64,000 nucleotides of DNA from Pseudoxanthomonas composti (GTDB lineage Bacteria; Pseudomonadota; Gammaproteobacteria; Xanthomonadales; Xanthomonadaceae), in contig NZ_SAWZ01000003.1 in assembly GCF_004122095.1 (NCBI RefSeq), positions 124,001 through 188,000 on the forward strand. Direction: 5' to 3'. The position numbers were made by a program, and so were the translations under genes. The notes under the pieces were generated by a model that saw only the letters and a list, made by a program, of their open reading frames with translations, was not told where the DNA came from and did no database searches. Below are positions 37,825 through 47,054 of this stretch, one piece after another. The stretch's first letter is position 1. Each line of letters begins with the position of its first letter.

Positions 37825-39855
37825 GTGAACGCGCTGCCGGACCAGGCGCACCAGGAGCGCCTGGCGGCCCTGTTCGACCAGGCCCAGCTGATGGATGAGG
37901 CCGGGCGTGAGGCGCTGCTGGCGCAGGCGGCGCGGGAGGGCGCCGGGTTGGGCCAGGCGCTGGACCAGCTGCTGGCCGCGCAGTCGCTGTCCGAGGTGTT
38001 GGACGATGCGCTGCAGGTGCATACCCCTGGCGCCGAGGCGCCGCAGGCCGGCGTCGATGCCCGCCTGGGCACGCAGGTCGGGGCCTGGACCCTGGCCGAG
38101 CGCCTGCCGGCCGCGTTCGGCTGCCGCTATCGCGCGATCCGGGCGCAGGACCAGCAGCCGGTCGTGCTGCGTTGCCTGCCGCCGCTGCCGCAGACACCGA
38201 TGCAGGTGGCGCGCTTCCTGCGCGAACGGCGCATCGCTGCCACCCTGGTGCACCCGGGCCTGCCGCAATTGGTCGACCAGGGCCTGGACGCCGGCGGCCG
38301 CCCCTGGTTCGCCCTGGCCCATGCCGAAGGAGAACCGCTGCTGGCCTGGAGCGAGCGCCAGTCGCTGGCCGTGCCCCAGCTGCTGGCGCCGCTGCTGCAG
38401 GCCTGCGAGGCGGTGGCCCATGCCCATGGCCATGCCGTGGTGCACGGGCAGCTGGGTCCGGCGCAGGTGGTGGTCGATGCCGACGGCGCGGTGCGCGTGC
38501 TGGGGTTCGGTGAGGGCGGTGCGGCGCCGGGCGCGGGTGCCCCGCGCACCACCGACGATGCGCGCGCGCTGGCAAGCCTGATGCGGACCCTGCTGCGTCG
38601 CGCCGCGACCCAGGTCGTGCCGGGCCGCCTGGCCGCGGTGGTGGCCGCGGCCGAGGAGGGGGCGTACTCCAGCGTGGAGCGACTGGCCCTGGACCTGCGC
38701 GCGGCCATGGCCGAGGCATCGCCGCACGAGCCGCCGCAGGCGCTTTCCGGTCGGCCTGCGTTGCCAGCGCTGGTCGAACCCGTCCCTGCGCCTGCGTCCG
38801 CGTCCGCGTCCACGGCCGCACCCAGGCGCCGGGTCCGCTGGCGCAACGTGGCGCTTGCCGCCTCGCTTATCGCCATGGCCGGCACGATCGGCCTGCTGGT
38901 GCTGCAGGCGCGCGCACTGCAAGCGCAGGCGGCGCTCGCCCAGGTCCGCGCCGCGCAGGCCTTGCAGGCCCGCGACCAGGCCGTGGCCCTGGCGCGGCGT
39001 TCGGCAGCCGAGGTGGAGCGGGTGGCCGCGGCACAGGGCTTCGACCAGCGCGTGTTCGCTGCCGCAGGCAAGGAGCTGGGCCTGAGGGCGGCGCTGGAGG
39101 AGACGCGCGCATCGCTGGAGGGCGCGCCGCCGGCCGATGGCCTGCAGCATGTCCGCGCGCTGCTGTCGGCCGCATCGGCCTATGGCGCACTGGGGGACAG
39201 CGATGCGGCCATCGCCAGCCTGCAGGCGGCGATGGCGCAGCAGGCGCGCGGGCGCGGCGCGGCCACGCAGGAGCGGGCCCAGGTCCGCGCCGGCCTGGCC
39301 GAGCACACGCTGACCCGCGATCCACGACAGGCCCTGGCCTGGGCCAACGAGGCCGTGGCGCTGCTGCGTGCCGACCCCGGCGCGGCCCCGCAGGTGCTGG
39401 CCTGGGCCTACGGCGTGCTGGCGCGTGCCCAGGCCAACCTGGAAGACCTCAACGGCGCCGTCGCCAGCACGCGCCTGCAGCGCCAGAGCCTGCTGGAGGC
39501 CGGCGCGCTGCCCAATGCCGCGGCGGTGGTGCAGTCGCATGTGGACGAGTCGCGCCTGCTGGCGCGGCTGGGGCGGATCGAGCAGGCGCTGGCGGCGCAG
39601 GAGCAGGCCATCTCCCTGCGCGGGCGCGACAGCGGCCTGGGGGCGGTCGATACCCTGCTGGAGCGCAACGACTACGCCGAGCTGCTGCTGCGCGCCGGCC
39701 GCTGGCAGCAGGCCCTGGCCCAGTTCCAGGTCGCGCACACCGGCCTGGCCGCGCTACGCGGCTTGCAGGACCAGGCGACCCGGCAGGCGGCCTTGGGGCT
39801 GGCGCGCGCTCAGGCGGCGCTGGCGGGGGAGCGAGGAGTGAGCGGGGAAGAGTGA
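37825..39855 (+). CDS. receptor-like Ser/Thr pseudokinase
   Basis: A 676-aa protein with the same layout as the kinase at 2855-5683: helical N-terminus, kinase-like domain (about 84-300), one membrane helix (341-360) and TPR-like helices. Catalytic residues are lost: the ATP lysine is Arg116 (VVLRCL), HRDLKPxN has become HGQLGPAQ (207-214), DFG has become GFG (227-229) and the glycine loop is missing. It probably signals by binding rather than phosphorylation. Start GTG 37825 has AGGTGGG 4-10 bp upstream; GTG 37783 is an in-frame alternative. The last residues GERGVSGEE and the TGA come from the GGAGTGAG repeat. Confidence 0.75.
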   Translation: MNALPDQAHQERLAALFDQAQLMDEAGREALLAQAAREGAGLGQALDQLLAAQSLSEVLDDALQVHTPGAEAPQAGVDARLGTQVGAWTLAERLPAAFGCRYRAIRAQDQQPVVLRCLPPLPQTPMQVARFLRERRIAATLVHPGLPQLVDQGLDAGGRPWFALAHAEGEPLLAWSERQSLAVPQLLAPLLQACEAVAHAHGHAVVHGQLGPAQVVVDADGAVRVLGFGEGGAAPGAGAPRTTDDARALASLMRTLLRRAATQVVPGRLAAVVAAAEEGAYSSVERLALDLRAAMAEASPHEPPQALSGRPALPALVEPVPAPASASASTAAPRRRVRWRNVALAASLIAMAGTIGLLVLQARALQAQAALAQVRAAQALQARDQAVALARRSAAEVERVAAAQGFDQRVFAAAGKELGLRAALEETRASLEGAPPADGLQHVRALLSAASAYGALGDSDAAIASLQAAMAQQARGRGAATQERAQVRAGLAEHTLTRDPRQALAWANEAVALLRADPGAAPQVLAWAYGVLARAQANLEDLNGAVASTRLQRQSLLEAGALPNAAAVVQSHVDESRLLARLGRIEQALAAQEQAISLRGRDSGLGAVDTLLERNDYAELLLRAGRWQQALAQFQVAHTGLAALRGLQDQATRQAALGLARAQAALAGERGVSGEE

Positions 39856-40391
39856 GGAGTGAGGGGAGGACGGCGAGGAGTGAGGAGTGAGGAAAGCGCG
39901 TGGGCTGTGCGCGAGTCGCAGCGGTCGGGTTGGAGCGTTACTTCGTCTGCCTGTGGTGGGTGGCGGAGAGCGCTGACGCTCTAATACAGAAACGAGTGGA
40001 GAGGAACGAGGAACGAGTGGAAGCCTGGCGAGGCGCGAGAGAAGGCGTGCGATGCGCCTGTGGCTTCGTGTAAGGGCGGCTCCACGTGTCCTGGTGGCCG
40101 TAGCCGCGAAGGACTTTCCCCTTCGCGGGGGTCTAAGTCCAAGCCTGCGCTTACGGTGGGGTAGCTCGGAACGTGAGGAGACACAGCGGCGCCTTGCGGC
40201 CCCACTCACTCCTCACTCCTCTTCGCTCACTCCTCGCTTCAACGCCAGGTGGGATGGCTCGAAACGTGAGGTGAGGGATGGCGGCGCCTTACGGTCCCAC
40301 TTACTCCTCACTCCTCACTCCTCTTCGCTCACTCCTGGCTTCAACGCTCCTAGCTTCAACGCTCCTAGCTTCAACGCTCCTAGCTTCAACG
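39826..40391. repeat. GGAGTGAG-family repeat cluster between pseudokinase and parB
   Basis: The 530-bp gap contains no gene. It holds purine-rich units (39831-39893), the CAGAAACGAGTGGAGAGG unit (39987-40022), and two direct copies of a ~90-bp segment (about 40155-40243 and 40247-40345). Each direct copy ends in TCACTCCTC units plus a CTTCAACG edge. Three 15-bp tandem copies of GCTTCAACGCTCCTA (40338-40382) follow, and a partial fourth contains the parB stop codon. Both flanking genes end inside the repeat. Confidence 0.85.
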
Positions 40392-41282
40392 CCGCAGCCG
40401 CTCCAGCACCCCGTCCAACGTATCCAGGTCGCTGTAATGAATCACCAGCCGGCCCTTGCCGCTGCGGCCGTGGGCGAAGCTGACCTTGGTGCCCAGCGAT
40501 TCGGACAGTTCGGTCTCCAGCGAGGCGATGTCCGCCTGCGGCTCGGCCTTGGCCGGGGCCTTCCTGCCCTGTGCGCCGGGCACCTTGCCGGCGGCGAACT
40601 GCTGGGCGCGGTACTCGACCTCGCGCACCGACCAGCCCTGTTCGGCCGCATCGGAGGCCAGCTTGCTGGCCAGCTCCGGGGAGAGCGTCAGCAGCGCGCG
40701 GGCGTGGCCCATCTCCAGCCGGCGCGCTTCCAGCAGGGCGCGGATGGCCGGCGGCAGTTCCAGCAGGCGCAGCAGGTTGGACACCGCCGCGCGCGAGCGG
40801 CCCACGGCCTGCGCCGCCTCGGCATGGGTCAGGGAGAACTCGTTGATCAGGCGCTGCAGCGACTGGGCTTCTTCCAGCGGGTTGAGGTCCTCGCGCTGGA
40901 TGTTCTCGATCAGCGCCATGGCGATGACCGTGCGGTCGTCCAGCTCGCGCACCACCACCGGCACTTCGTCCAGGCCGGCGATCTGCGAGGCGCGCCAGCG
41001 GCGCTCGCCGGCGACGATCTCGAACTTGCCCGGCGCCAGCTCGCGCACCACGATCGGCTGGATCACACCCTGGGCGCGGATCGAATCGGCCAGCTCGTCC
41101 AACTTGGCCGGGTCCATGGCCTGGCGCGGCTGGTACTGGCCCGGCTGCAGCTGGGCCACCGGCAGCGTGCGCAGCGCCTCGCCGGGCTGGGCCTCGGCGT
41201 CCGGCGGCGGGGCTTCGGTGGCCTTCGGGCCGAGCAGGGCTTCCAGTCCGCGGCCCAGGCCGCGCTTCTTCGGGGCTGCCAT
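40386..41282 (-). CDS. parB: chromosome-partitioning protein ParB
   Basis: CTP-dependent DNA clamp (298 aa) that binds parS and spreads to organise the origin region. Conserved segments include LGRGLEALLG at the N-terminus, GERRWRASQIAG, ENIQREDLNPLEEA and the helix-turn-helix LTHAEAAQAVGRSRAAVSNL, followed by a C-terminal dimerisation part. It starts 2 bp after the parA stop, so the two are one operon. Its stop codon lies inside a 15-bp tandem repeat. I did not identify a parS site with confidence. Confidence 0.96.
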   Translation of the reverse strand: MAAPKKRGLGRGLEALLGPKATEAPPPDAEAQPGEALRTLPVAQLQPGQYQPRQAMDPAKLDELADSIRAQGVIQPIVVRELAPGKFEIVAGERRWRASQIAGLDEVPVVVRELDDRTVIAMALIENIQREDLNPLEEAQSLQRLINEFSLTHAEAAQAVGRSRAAVSNLLRLLELPPAIRALLEARRLEMGHARALLTLSPELASKLASDAAEQGWSVREVEYRAQQFAAGKVPGAQGRKAPAKAEPQADIASLETELSESLGTKVSFAHGRSGKGRLVIHYSDLDTLDGVLERLRR

Positions 41283-41284
41283 CG

Positions 41285-42085
41285 TCAAAGCGTCTCCATG
41301 GGAACCAGGGCCGGGCGGTTGCGTTCCTGCTGCCGGCGCAGCACTTCGCCGGCCAGGCCCAGATAGGCCACGCCGCCGCGCGAGGCGCGGTCGTAGCCGA
41401 CGATGCTCTGGCCGTGGCTGGGCGCCTCGGCCACGCGCACGTTGCGCGGCACGATGGTGCGGAACACCTTGTCGCCGAAATGCTCGGTCAGCTCGCCGGA
41501 CACGGCGTTGGCCAGGTTGTTGCGGATATCGAACATCGTGCGCAGCACGCCTTCGATCTCCAGTGTGGGGTTCAGCCGCGCGCGAATGCCTTCGATGGTG
41601 TCCATCAGCGCACTCAGGCCCTCCAGGGCGTAGTACTCGCACTGCATCGGCACCAGCACCGCATCGGCGGCCACCAGGGCGTTGAGGGTCATCAGCGACA
41701 GCGCCGGCGGGCAGTCGATGATGATGAAGTCGTAGTCCGGGCGCACCGGTTCCAGCGCTTCCTTCAGCCGCAGCTCGCGCGCCGGCTTGTCCATCAGCTC
41801 CACTTCGGCCGCGGTCAGGTCGATATTGCCCGGCAGCAGGTCGAACTCCTCCGGCGTACGCACGATGGCGGCCTTGATCTGCGCCTCGCGCATCAGCACG
41901 TCGCAGGTTGAGTGCTCCAGCTCGCGCTTGTCCACGCCGCTGCCCATCGTGGCATTGCCCTGGGCGTCCAGGTCCACCAGCAGCACCCGCTGGGCATTGC
42001 GGGCCAGGCCGGCGGCGAGATTGACCGCGGTGGTGGTCTTGCCGACGCCGCCTTTCTGGTTGGCAATGGCGATGATGCGGGCCAT
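41285..42085 (-). CDS. parA: chromosome-partitioning ATPase ParA
   Basis: Deviant-Walker ATPase of 266 aa that moves ParB-bound origins. The N-terminus MARIIAIANQKGGVGKTTTA carries the KGGVGKT loop; VLLVDLDAQGNAT and FIIIDCPPALS are the other nucleotide motifs. The ATG at 42085 is fixed by this conserved start; a longer frame upstream is not supported. Followed directly by parB, preceded by rsmG with 34 bp between. Confidence 0.97.
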   Translation of the reverse strand: MARIIAIANQKGGVGKTTTAVNLAAGLARNAQRVLLVDLDAQGNATMGSGVDKRELEHSTCDVLMREAQIKAAIVRTPEEFDLLPGNIDLTAAEVELMDKPARELRLKEALEPVRPDYDFIIIDCPPALSLMTLNALVAADAVLVPMQCEYYALEGLSALMDTIEGIRARLNPTLEIEGVLRTMFDIRNNLANAVSGELTEHFGDKVFRTIVPRNVRVAEAPSHGQSIVGYDRASRGGVAYLGLAGEVLRRQQERNRPALVPMETL

Positions 42086-42119
42086 GGGAGCCTTGAACCG
42101 GGTGAGGGAGGACCCGGGA

Positions 42120-42773
42120 TTATGCGGCCTTCGGGGCCTGCCGTCCCACCTCGACCAGATGGCGCTCGCCCGCAAGTCCCGGTACGGTGAGCCGATGCAC
42201 GGCCAGCGCCGCCCAGCCCGCGGGCAGCTCGGCGATCTCATCGGCCGGGTGGACGCCTTTCATCGCCAGCAGCTTTCCGGCCGGCGCGAGCAGGTGGCCG
42301 CCCACTTCCAGGATGCCGGCCAGGCGGTCCAGCGCGCGCGCGGTGAGCAGGTCGAAGGCGCCAGCATCGGGCACCGCCTCGGCGCGGGATTCGGCCACGC
42401 GGGCGTTGCCCAAGCCCAGCTGCCGCACTGCCTCGCGCAGGAACCGCGCCTTCTTGCCATTGCTCTCCACCAGCGTGACCTGCAGGCCCGGGTGGGCGAT
42501 GGCCAGCGGAATGCCGGGCAGGCCGGGGCCGGTGCCCAGGTCGGCCAGGCGCCCGGCCGCGACATGGCCGGCCATGGACAGCGAGTCGAGCAGGTGCACG
42601 GTGACCATCTGCCGCGGGTCGCGGATGGCGGTCAGGTTGTAGGTGCCGTTCCAGCGGTGCAGCAGGGCCAGGTAGGCCAGCAGCGGCTCGGCCAGGGCCG
42701 CGTCCAGCGACAGTGCCGCCAGGCCGCGTTCCAGCTCGGGCCGCACCTCGGCGGGCAGGGAAGCATCATTCAT
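42120..42773 (-). CDS. rsmG: 16S rRNA (guanine527-N7)-methyltransferase
   Basis: SAM-dependent methyltransferase of 217 aa that makes m7G527 in 16S rRNA. The Rossmann SAM loop is [15 protein letters not shown], and the substrate segment [20 protein letters not shown] is typical. It precedes parA-parB on the same strand, a common bacterial order, but mnmG is not upstream here. The start at ATG 42773 ([10 protein letters not shown]) fits family length. Confidence 0.95.
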   Translation of the reverse strand: MNDASLPAEVRPELERGLAALSLDAALAEPLLAYLALLHRWNGTYNLTAIRDPRQMVTVHLLDSLSMAGHVAAGRLADLGTGPGLPGIPLAIAHPGLQVTLVESNGKKARFLREAVRQLGLGNARVAESRAEAVPDAGAFDLLTARALDRLAGILEVGGHLLAPAGKLLAMKGVHPADEIAELPAGWAALAVHRLTVPGLAGERHLVEVGRQAPKAA

Positions 42774-42820
42774 GGCCGGCATTATCGCAGCCGGCGCGGC
42801 CGCGCAGGGGCGCTCACCGC

Positions 42821-43432
42821 TCACGGCGCAGGCTGCGCGCGCCAGGCCGCGGCGGCCAGGTAGCCGGGCGCGGCCTGCCATTGGTGCAGCGTCCACTGGC
42901 GCGCCAGGCCCAGGCGCGCATCGCAGTCGATGAGTTCCAGGCCCTGCCGGCCTTGGGCGAAGCACAGCTTCTCCAGCCCGAAGGCGATGCCGTAGCCATG
43001 GGCCTTCAGCACCGCCTCCTTGGCGCACCAGATGCGCAGGAAGGTTGCTTCACACAGCGGCGGCGGCAGCGATTGCAGCCAGGCGTGTTCGCGTGGGTGG
43101 AAGAAGCGGGCGGAAAGCTCCAGCGCACGCGGTCGCGGCTTGATGTACTCCAGGTCCATGCCCAGCTGCACGCCGGGCCCGAAGCCGATCAGCAGGCCCT
43201 GGCCACTGTGGCTCCAGCCGACGTCGTGCGCCGCCAGTGCGCCGTGCAGCTGCGGGCGTGTGCGCTCATCGCGCGTCAGCGGCACGGCCTGCTCGGTCAT
43301 GCCGGTCCATCGCGCCAGCCAATGCCGGGCCATGGGCTCGCCGCTGCGGCCGTGCACATGCGGCTCCAGCGCCACCTGCAGCGGACCGATGCGCCATTGC
43401 GCCGATGTTGCAAGCGATTCAGTCACGTGCAC
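42821..43432 (-). CDS. 4'-phosphopantetheinyl transferase (Sfp type)
   Basis: A 203-aa enzyme that transfers phosphopantetheine from CoA to a carrier-protein serine. Mg2+-binding GMDLEYI and the [12 protein letters not shown] motif are present. Sfp-type enzymes usually serve secondary-metabolite or aryl-polyene/xanthomonadin carrier proteins rather than AcpP alone; the target here is unknown. The start codon is probably GTG 43432. A second GTG follows two codons later. Confidence 0.85.
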   Translation of the reverse strand: MHVTESLATSAQWRIGPLQVALEPHVHGRSGEPMARHWLARWTGMTEQAVPLTRDERTRPQLHGALAAHDVGWSHSGQGLLIGFGPGVQLGMDLEYIKPRPRALELSARFFHPREHAWLQSLPPPLCEATFLRIWCAKEAVLKAHGYGIAFGLEKLCFAQGRQGLELIDCDARLGLARQWTLHQWQAAPGYLAAAAWRAQPAP

Positions 43433-43627
43433 AAACCCAGGGAAACGCGATGCGGCAACGCAGTATGCAACCGCTTGGCGTGTGAAGACAGCCGCCTGCG
43501 GTCATGCGAAAACCCCGTGAAAACGCCTAAAATCAGCCGATTGTTTGCACGGGGGGTTCACGCCGCCGGCGGCTTAATCGTTCCCAGCCCTGGCGGCAGG
43601 GCCTCACACACTGACAGGAGAGCAGAC

Positions 43628-43879
43628 ATGGGCATCATCATCTGGTTGATCGTGGGCGGCATCGTGGGCTGGCTGGCCAGCATCATCATGCGTCGCGACG
43701 CGCAGCAGGGCATTCTGCTGAACATCGTGGTCGGTATCGTTGGCGCGGCCATCGCCGGTTTCCTGGGCGGCGGCAGCATCAATGAAGGCATCACGGTCGC
43801 CACCTTCCTGTGGTCGTTGCTGGGTGCGGTGATCCTGCTGGCCATCGTGAATCTCTTCACCCGCAAGAGCGTGCGCTAA
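43628..43879 (+). CDS. GlsB/YeaQ/YmgE-family small membrane protein
   Basis: An 83-aa protein with three hydrophobic segments (IIIWLIVGGIVGWLASIIM, ILLNIVVGIVGAAIAGFLGG, WSLLGAVILLAIVNLF), the pattern of the transglycosylase-associated/GlsB stress family. Function is poorly known; members are often induced by stress. CAGGAG lies 8 bp before the ATG. A strong terminator follows, so it is monocistronic. Confidence 0.9.
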   Translation: MGIIIWLIVGGIVGWLASIIMRRDAQQGILLNIVVGIVGAAIAGFLGGGSINEGITVATFLWSLLGAVILLAIVNLFTRKSVR

Positions 43880-43921
43880 GCGCGCGGACCGAGACACCAA
43901 CGCCAGTCCAAACGCGTTGCC

Positions 43922-43953
43922 AAAGGCCCGGCATTGCCGGGCCTTTTTTGTGC
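43922..43953 (+). terminator. rho-independent terminator
   Basis: AAAGGCCCGGC and GCCGGGCCTTT form an 11-bp stem with an ATT loop, followed by further T residues. It ends the GlsB-type gene and may also serve the convergent xthA transcript. Confidence 0.92.
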
Positions 43954-43974
43954 TTGCAAGTTGCGGCCTGGCCG

Positions 43975-44742
43975 TCAGGCAAGCTGGACCCAGGCCGGGG
44001 CGTGGTCGCTGGGACGGTCCCAGGTGCGCGGCTCACGGTCGATGCCGGCGTCGATGGCCTCGGCCTTGAGCGCGTCGGACACCAGGGTCAGGTCGATGCG
44101 CAGGCCCAGGTCGCGGCGGAAGCCGGCGGCGCGATAGTCCCACCAGCTGAAGACGCCGGCTTCCTGGTGGTGCAGTCGGAAGGCATCGTGCAGGCCCAGG
44201 TCCAGCAGCGCCCGCAGCGCCTCGCGTTCGGCGGCCGAGGTGAGGATGTGCTGCTCGTTCCACACCGCCGGGTCATGCACGTCGCGCGCATCGGGCGCGA
44301 TGTTGAAATCGCCCAGCACCACCAGCTTCGGGTAAATGGCCAGCTCGCTGCGCACCCATTCGCGCACCGCTTCGAGCCAGCGCAGCTTGTAGCCGTACTT
44401 CTCCGTGCCCACGTCCTGGCCGTTGACCACGTAGAGATTGATGATGCGCACACCGCCCACGGTGCCGGCGATCACGCGTTGCTGCGCGTCCTCGAAGCCG
44501 GGGATGCCGATCTGCACGTCCTGCGCGGGCTGCCGCGACAGCAGGGCGACGCCGTTGTAGGTCTTCTGCCCGGCGAACACGCTGCGATAGCCGGCCTCCA
44601 GCAGGGCGGTGTCCGGGAATTTGTGGTCCTCCAGCTTGGTTTCCTGGATGCCGACGACGTCCGGCGCGAAATCGGCCAGCCACTGCTGCAGGTGCGGCAG
44701 GCGCACATTGAGCGAATTGACGTTCCAGCTGGCGATCTTCAT
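43975..44742 (-). CDS. xthA: exodeoxyribonuclease III
   Basis: AP endonuclease/3'-5' exonuclease of 255 aa in base-excision repair. Catalytic motifs: MKIASWNVNSLNVRL, GIQETKLED (metal-binding Glu), GDFNIAPDARDVHDP and the final DRPSDHAPAWVQL with Asp-His. A conserved lysine-containing stretch TEKYGYKLRW is also present. The start is fixed by MKIASWNVNS at 44742; a longer frame upstream is rejected. Confidence 0.95.
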   Translation of the reverse strand: MKIASWNVNSLNVRLPHLQQWLADFAPDVVGIQETKLEDHKFPDTALLEAGYRSVFAGQKTYNGVALLSRQPAQDVQIGIPGFEDAQQRVIAGTVGGVRIINLYVVNGQDVGTEKYGYKLRWLEAVREWVRSELAIYPKLVVLGDFNIAPDARDVHDPAVWNEQHILTSAAEREALRALLDLGLHDAFRLHHQEAGVFSWWDYRAAGFRRDLGLRIDLTLVSDALKAEAIDAGIDREPRTWDRPSDHAPAWVQLA

Positions 44743-45078
44743 GCGGGTTCTAACCTGTTGAAATGATTGAATGGGAGCGCATCGGCGGTCGCGGCTCCAT
44801 CCTTGCCTCGCCTGGCTCGGCAGGCGGCTGCGAACCGAGTACGCAGCCGCCTGCGGCCTTATTTCATCACAGGCTCCGGATTTGGCATGCGTCGATGCGT
44901 TGGAGAGGGACCCACTGGTGGATGGAAGAGCGTCATCCACCCTACGCGGTCACTGCCGTTGCGATGGGTGCGTGTTGCGACGATGGTGGATGGAAAGCGC
45001 GTCATCCACCCGACGTAGGGTGGACAACGCGAAGCTTGTCCACCATGGCGATCGCGCATGCGGCCTACAATCGCCGCC
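44743..45078. repeat. GTGGATGAC/GTGGACAAC intergenic repeat, copy 2
   Basis: The 336-bp gap between divergent xthA and the gamma-carbonic anhydrase gene. From 44915 to 45052 it carries the units GTGGATGGAAGAGCGTCATC, GTGGATGGAAAGCGCGTCATC and GTAGGGTGGACAACGCGAAG with TTGTCCACC. These are the units at 9919-10085 in opposite order. No gene is supported here. Confidence 0.75.
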
Positions 45079-45618
45079 ATGAACAACCTGCGCCCGTACC
45101 TGGACAAGACCCCGCAATTGGGGCAACGCGTGTATGTCGATCCTGCCTGCACGGTGATCGGCGATGTGGTGCTGGAGGACGATGTCTCGGTGTGGCCGGG
45201 CACGGTGATCCGCGGCGACGTCAACCACGTGCGCATCGGGGCGCGCACCAACGTGCAGGACGGCACCATCATCCACGTCAGCCACGACAGTCCGTACAAC
45301 AAGGGCGGCTACCCGACCCTGATCGGCGCGGACGTCACCCTGGGCCACGGCACCATCATCCATGCCTGCACGATCGGCGATGCCTGCCTGATCGGGATGG
45401 GGGCGATCATCCTGGATGGCGCGGTGATCGAGCCCAACGCCTTCGTCGCCGCCGGCGCGGTGGTCGGCCCCGGCAAGCGTGTGGGCAGCGGCACGCTGTG
45501 GGTGGGTAATCCGGCGCGGCCGGCGCGCGCGCTGTCGGACAAGGACATCCAAGGCCTGCTGTATTCGGCACAGCACTACGTGCGCATCAAGGATCAATAC
45601 CTGGCGCAAGGCGGCTGA
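45079..45618 (+). CDS. gamma-carbonic-anhydrase-family protein (YrdA type)
   Basis: A left-handed beta-helix protein of 179 aa with hexapeptide repeats (VIGDVV, VWPGTV, VRIGAR, TNVQDG, IGDACLIG, IEPNAFV). The metal-site histidines are in IIHVSHDS and LGHGTIIHAC. Bacterial YrdA-like members bind zinc; carbonic-anhydrase activity is not shown for most. A short in-frame upstream extension (MRPTIAAM) is possible, but ATG 45079 matches the family start. Confidence 0.9.
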   Translation: MNNLRPYLDKTPQLGQRVYVDPACTVIGDVVLEDDVSVWPGTVIRGDVNHVRIGARTNVQDGTIIHVSHDSPYNKGGYPTLIGADVTLGHGTIIHACTIGDACLIGMGAIILDGAVIEPNAFVAAGAVVGPGKRVGSGTLWVGNPARPARALSDKDIQGLLYSAQHYVRIKDQYLAQGG

Positions 45619-45703
45619 GCCCGGCCCCGCCTTGCCAGCGCCGCCCGCTCTCGGCGACACTTCGGCCGCGGGCATGGGGATGCCCAAGGACGGGGAACCG
45701 AAG

Positions 45704-46606
45704 ATGAAACACGTGTCGTTGCGCGGCCTGCTGGTCGCCTCGTTGCTGATGTGCGCGCTGCCGGCGTGGGCCCGGCAGGACCAGGATGGGGCCTCCAGCG
45801 CCGAGGCGTTCGTTGACTCGCTGCACTTCCGCAGCGGCCAGATCCAGGTGCCGGAAGCCAAGGCGCATTTCCAGCTCGGGCCGGAGTTCCGCTACCTGGA
45901 CAAGGCCGATGCGCGCCGGGTGCTGGAGCAGTTCTGGGGCAACCCGGAGGACGACAGCGTACTGGGCATGGTGGTGCCGGCCTCGACCTCGCTGGCCGCC
46001 GACGACAGCTGGGCGGTGGTGGTGACCTATTCGGACGAGGGGTATGTCTCGGACGAGGACGCGGCCAAGATCGACTACGACGGCATGCTCAAGGACATGC
46101 AGGGCGCCACGCGCGAGGCTAACGCCGAACGCGAGAAGGCTGGGTTCGGCCGCGTCGAGCTGGTCGGCTGGGCGGTGCCGCCGCGTTACGACGCGGCCAG
46201 CAAGAAGCTGTACTGGGCCAAGGAGCTGGACTTCAACGGCGCCGCGCAGCACACCCTGAACTACGACATCCGCGTGCTGGGACGTCATGGCTACCTCAGC
46301 CTCAACGCGGTGGCCGGCATGGGCGAGCTGCAGCAGGTGCAGGCCGGCATGCAGCAGCTGCTGCCGATGACCGAGTTCGACAGCGGCGCGCGCTATGCCG
46401 ACCACAACCCGTCCACCGACAAGGTCGCCGCTTACGGCGTGGCCGCGCTGATCGGCGGTGGCCTGGCGGCCAAGACCGGCCTGCTGGCCAAGCTCGGCCT
46501 GCTGCTGGCCAAGGGCTGGAAGCTGGGGCTGATTGCCGTGGTCTTCCTGGGCGGGCTGGTGCGCAAGCTGTTCTCGCGCGGCGAGCGCGAGTCCAAGGCG
46601 GCCTAG
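45704..46606 (+). CDS. DUF2167-family membrane protein
   Basis: A 300-aa protein with a signal peptide (GLLVASLLMCALPAWA), a large extracytoplasmic domain with family stretches (VPEAKAHFQLGPEFRYLD, DDSWAVVVTYSDEGYVSDED, LYWAKELDF) and C-terminal hydrophobic segments near 240-285 before a basic tail. The function of DUF2167 is unknown. The start at ATG 45704 places the signal peptide correctly. The last 4 bp overlap the convergent next gene. Confidence 0.88.
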   Translation: MKHVSLRGLLVASLLMCALPAWARQDQDGASSAEAFVDSLHFRSGQIQVPEAKAHFQLGPEFRYLDKADARRVLEQFWGNPEDDSVLGMVVPASTSLAADDSWAVVVTYSDEGYVSDEDAAKIDYDGMLKDMQGATREANAEREKAGFGRVELVGWAVPPRYDAASKKLYWAKELDFNGAAQHTLNYDIRVLGRHGYLSLNAVAGMGELQQVQAGMQQLLPMTEFDSGARYADHNPSTDKVAAYGVAALIGGGLAAKTGLLAKLGLLLAKGWKLGLIAVVFLGGLVRKLFSRGERESKAA

Positions 46607-46866
46607 GGCCGCGTCTGCCGCTCCAGCCAGGTCAGCCGCATCAGCGCATCCTGGCGCGAGCTGCCGCACATGTCCGGCTGCGGCCGCAGCGAGGCGCAGA
46701 ACGCCGGGCGCTGCGGCTGCCCGAACAGCCGGCAGCGCAGGTCGGCGTCCAGCTGCACGCAGGGCACGCCCGCCGGCTTGCCCTGCGGCATGCCGGGGAT
46801 CGGCGAGGTGATGGAGGGGGCGATGCAGCAGGCGGCGCAGCCGCTGCGGCAGGCAGGTGCGGACAT
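46603..46866 (-). CDS. YkgJ-family cysteine-cluster protein
   Basis: An 87-aa protein with the Fe-S/zinc-cluster cysteine pattern of the family: CRSGCAACC near the N-terminus, then CVQLD, LRCRLF, FCASLRP and MCGS. Probably a small metal-binding protein, role unknown. It is transcribed toward the DUF2167 gene, and the two share 4 bp at their ends. Confidence 0.87.
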   Translation of the reverse strand: MSAPACRSGCAACCIAPSITSPIPGMPQGKPAGVPCVQLDADLRCRLFGQPQRPAFCASLRPQPDMCGSSRQDALMRLTWLERQTRP

Positions 46867-47054
46867 GCGTGCCAGTTTAGCGCCGGGCCTGTGCAGTGCC
46901 GGCACCGGGACGTTACAGTTCCGGCCTGAACGACGCGGACGCGACCGGCGCCCGCGGCAAGCCAGAGGACATCGAACGCGCATGCCAGCCCACGCAGCGC
47001 CGGCCAGGAGGCCGCATTGATCGACCGCCCCGACCCGCACGGCCGGACCCGCTG

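Noticed and set aside
44763..45509. 248-codon frame spanning the 44.9-kb repeats
   Set aside because: It runs through the repeat units and out of frame over the gamma-carbonic anhydrase gene; only that gene has family motifs.
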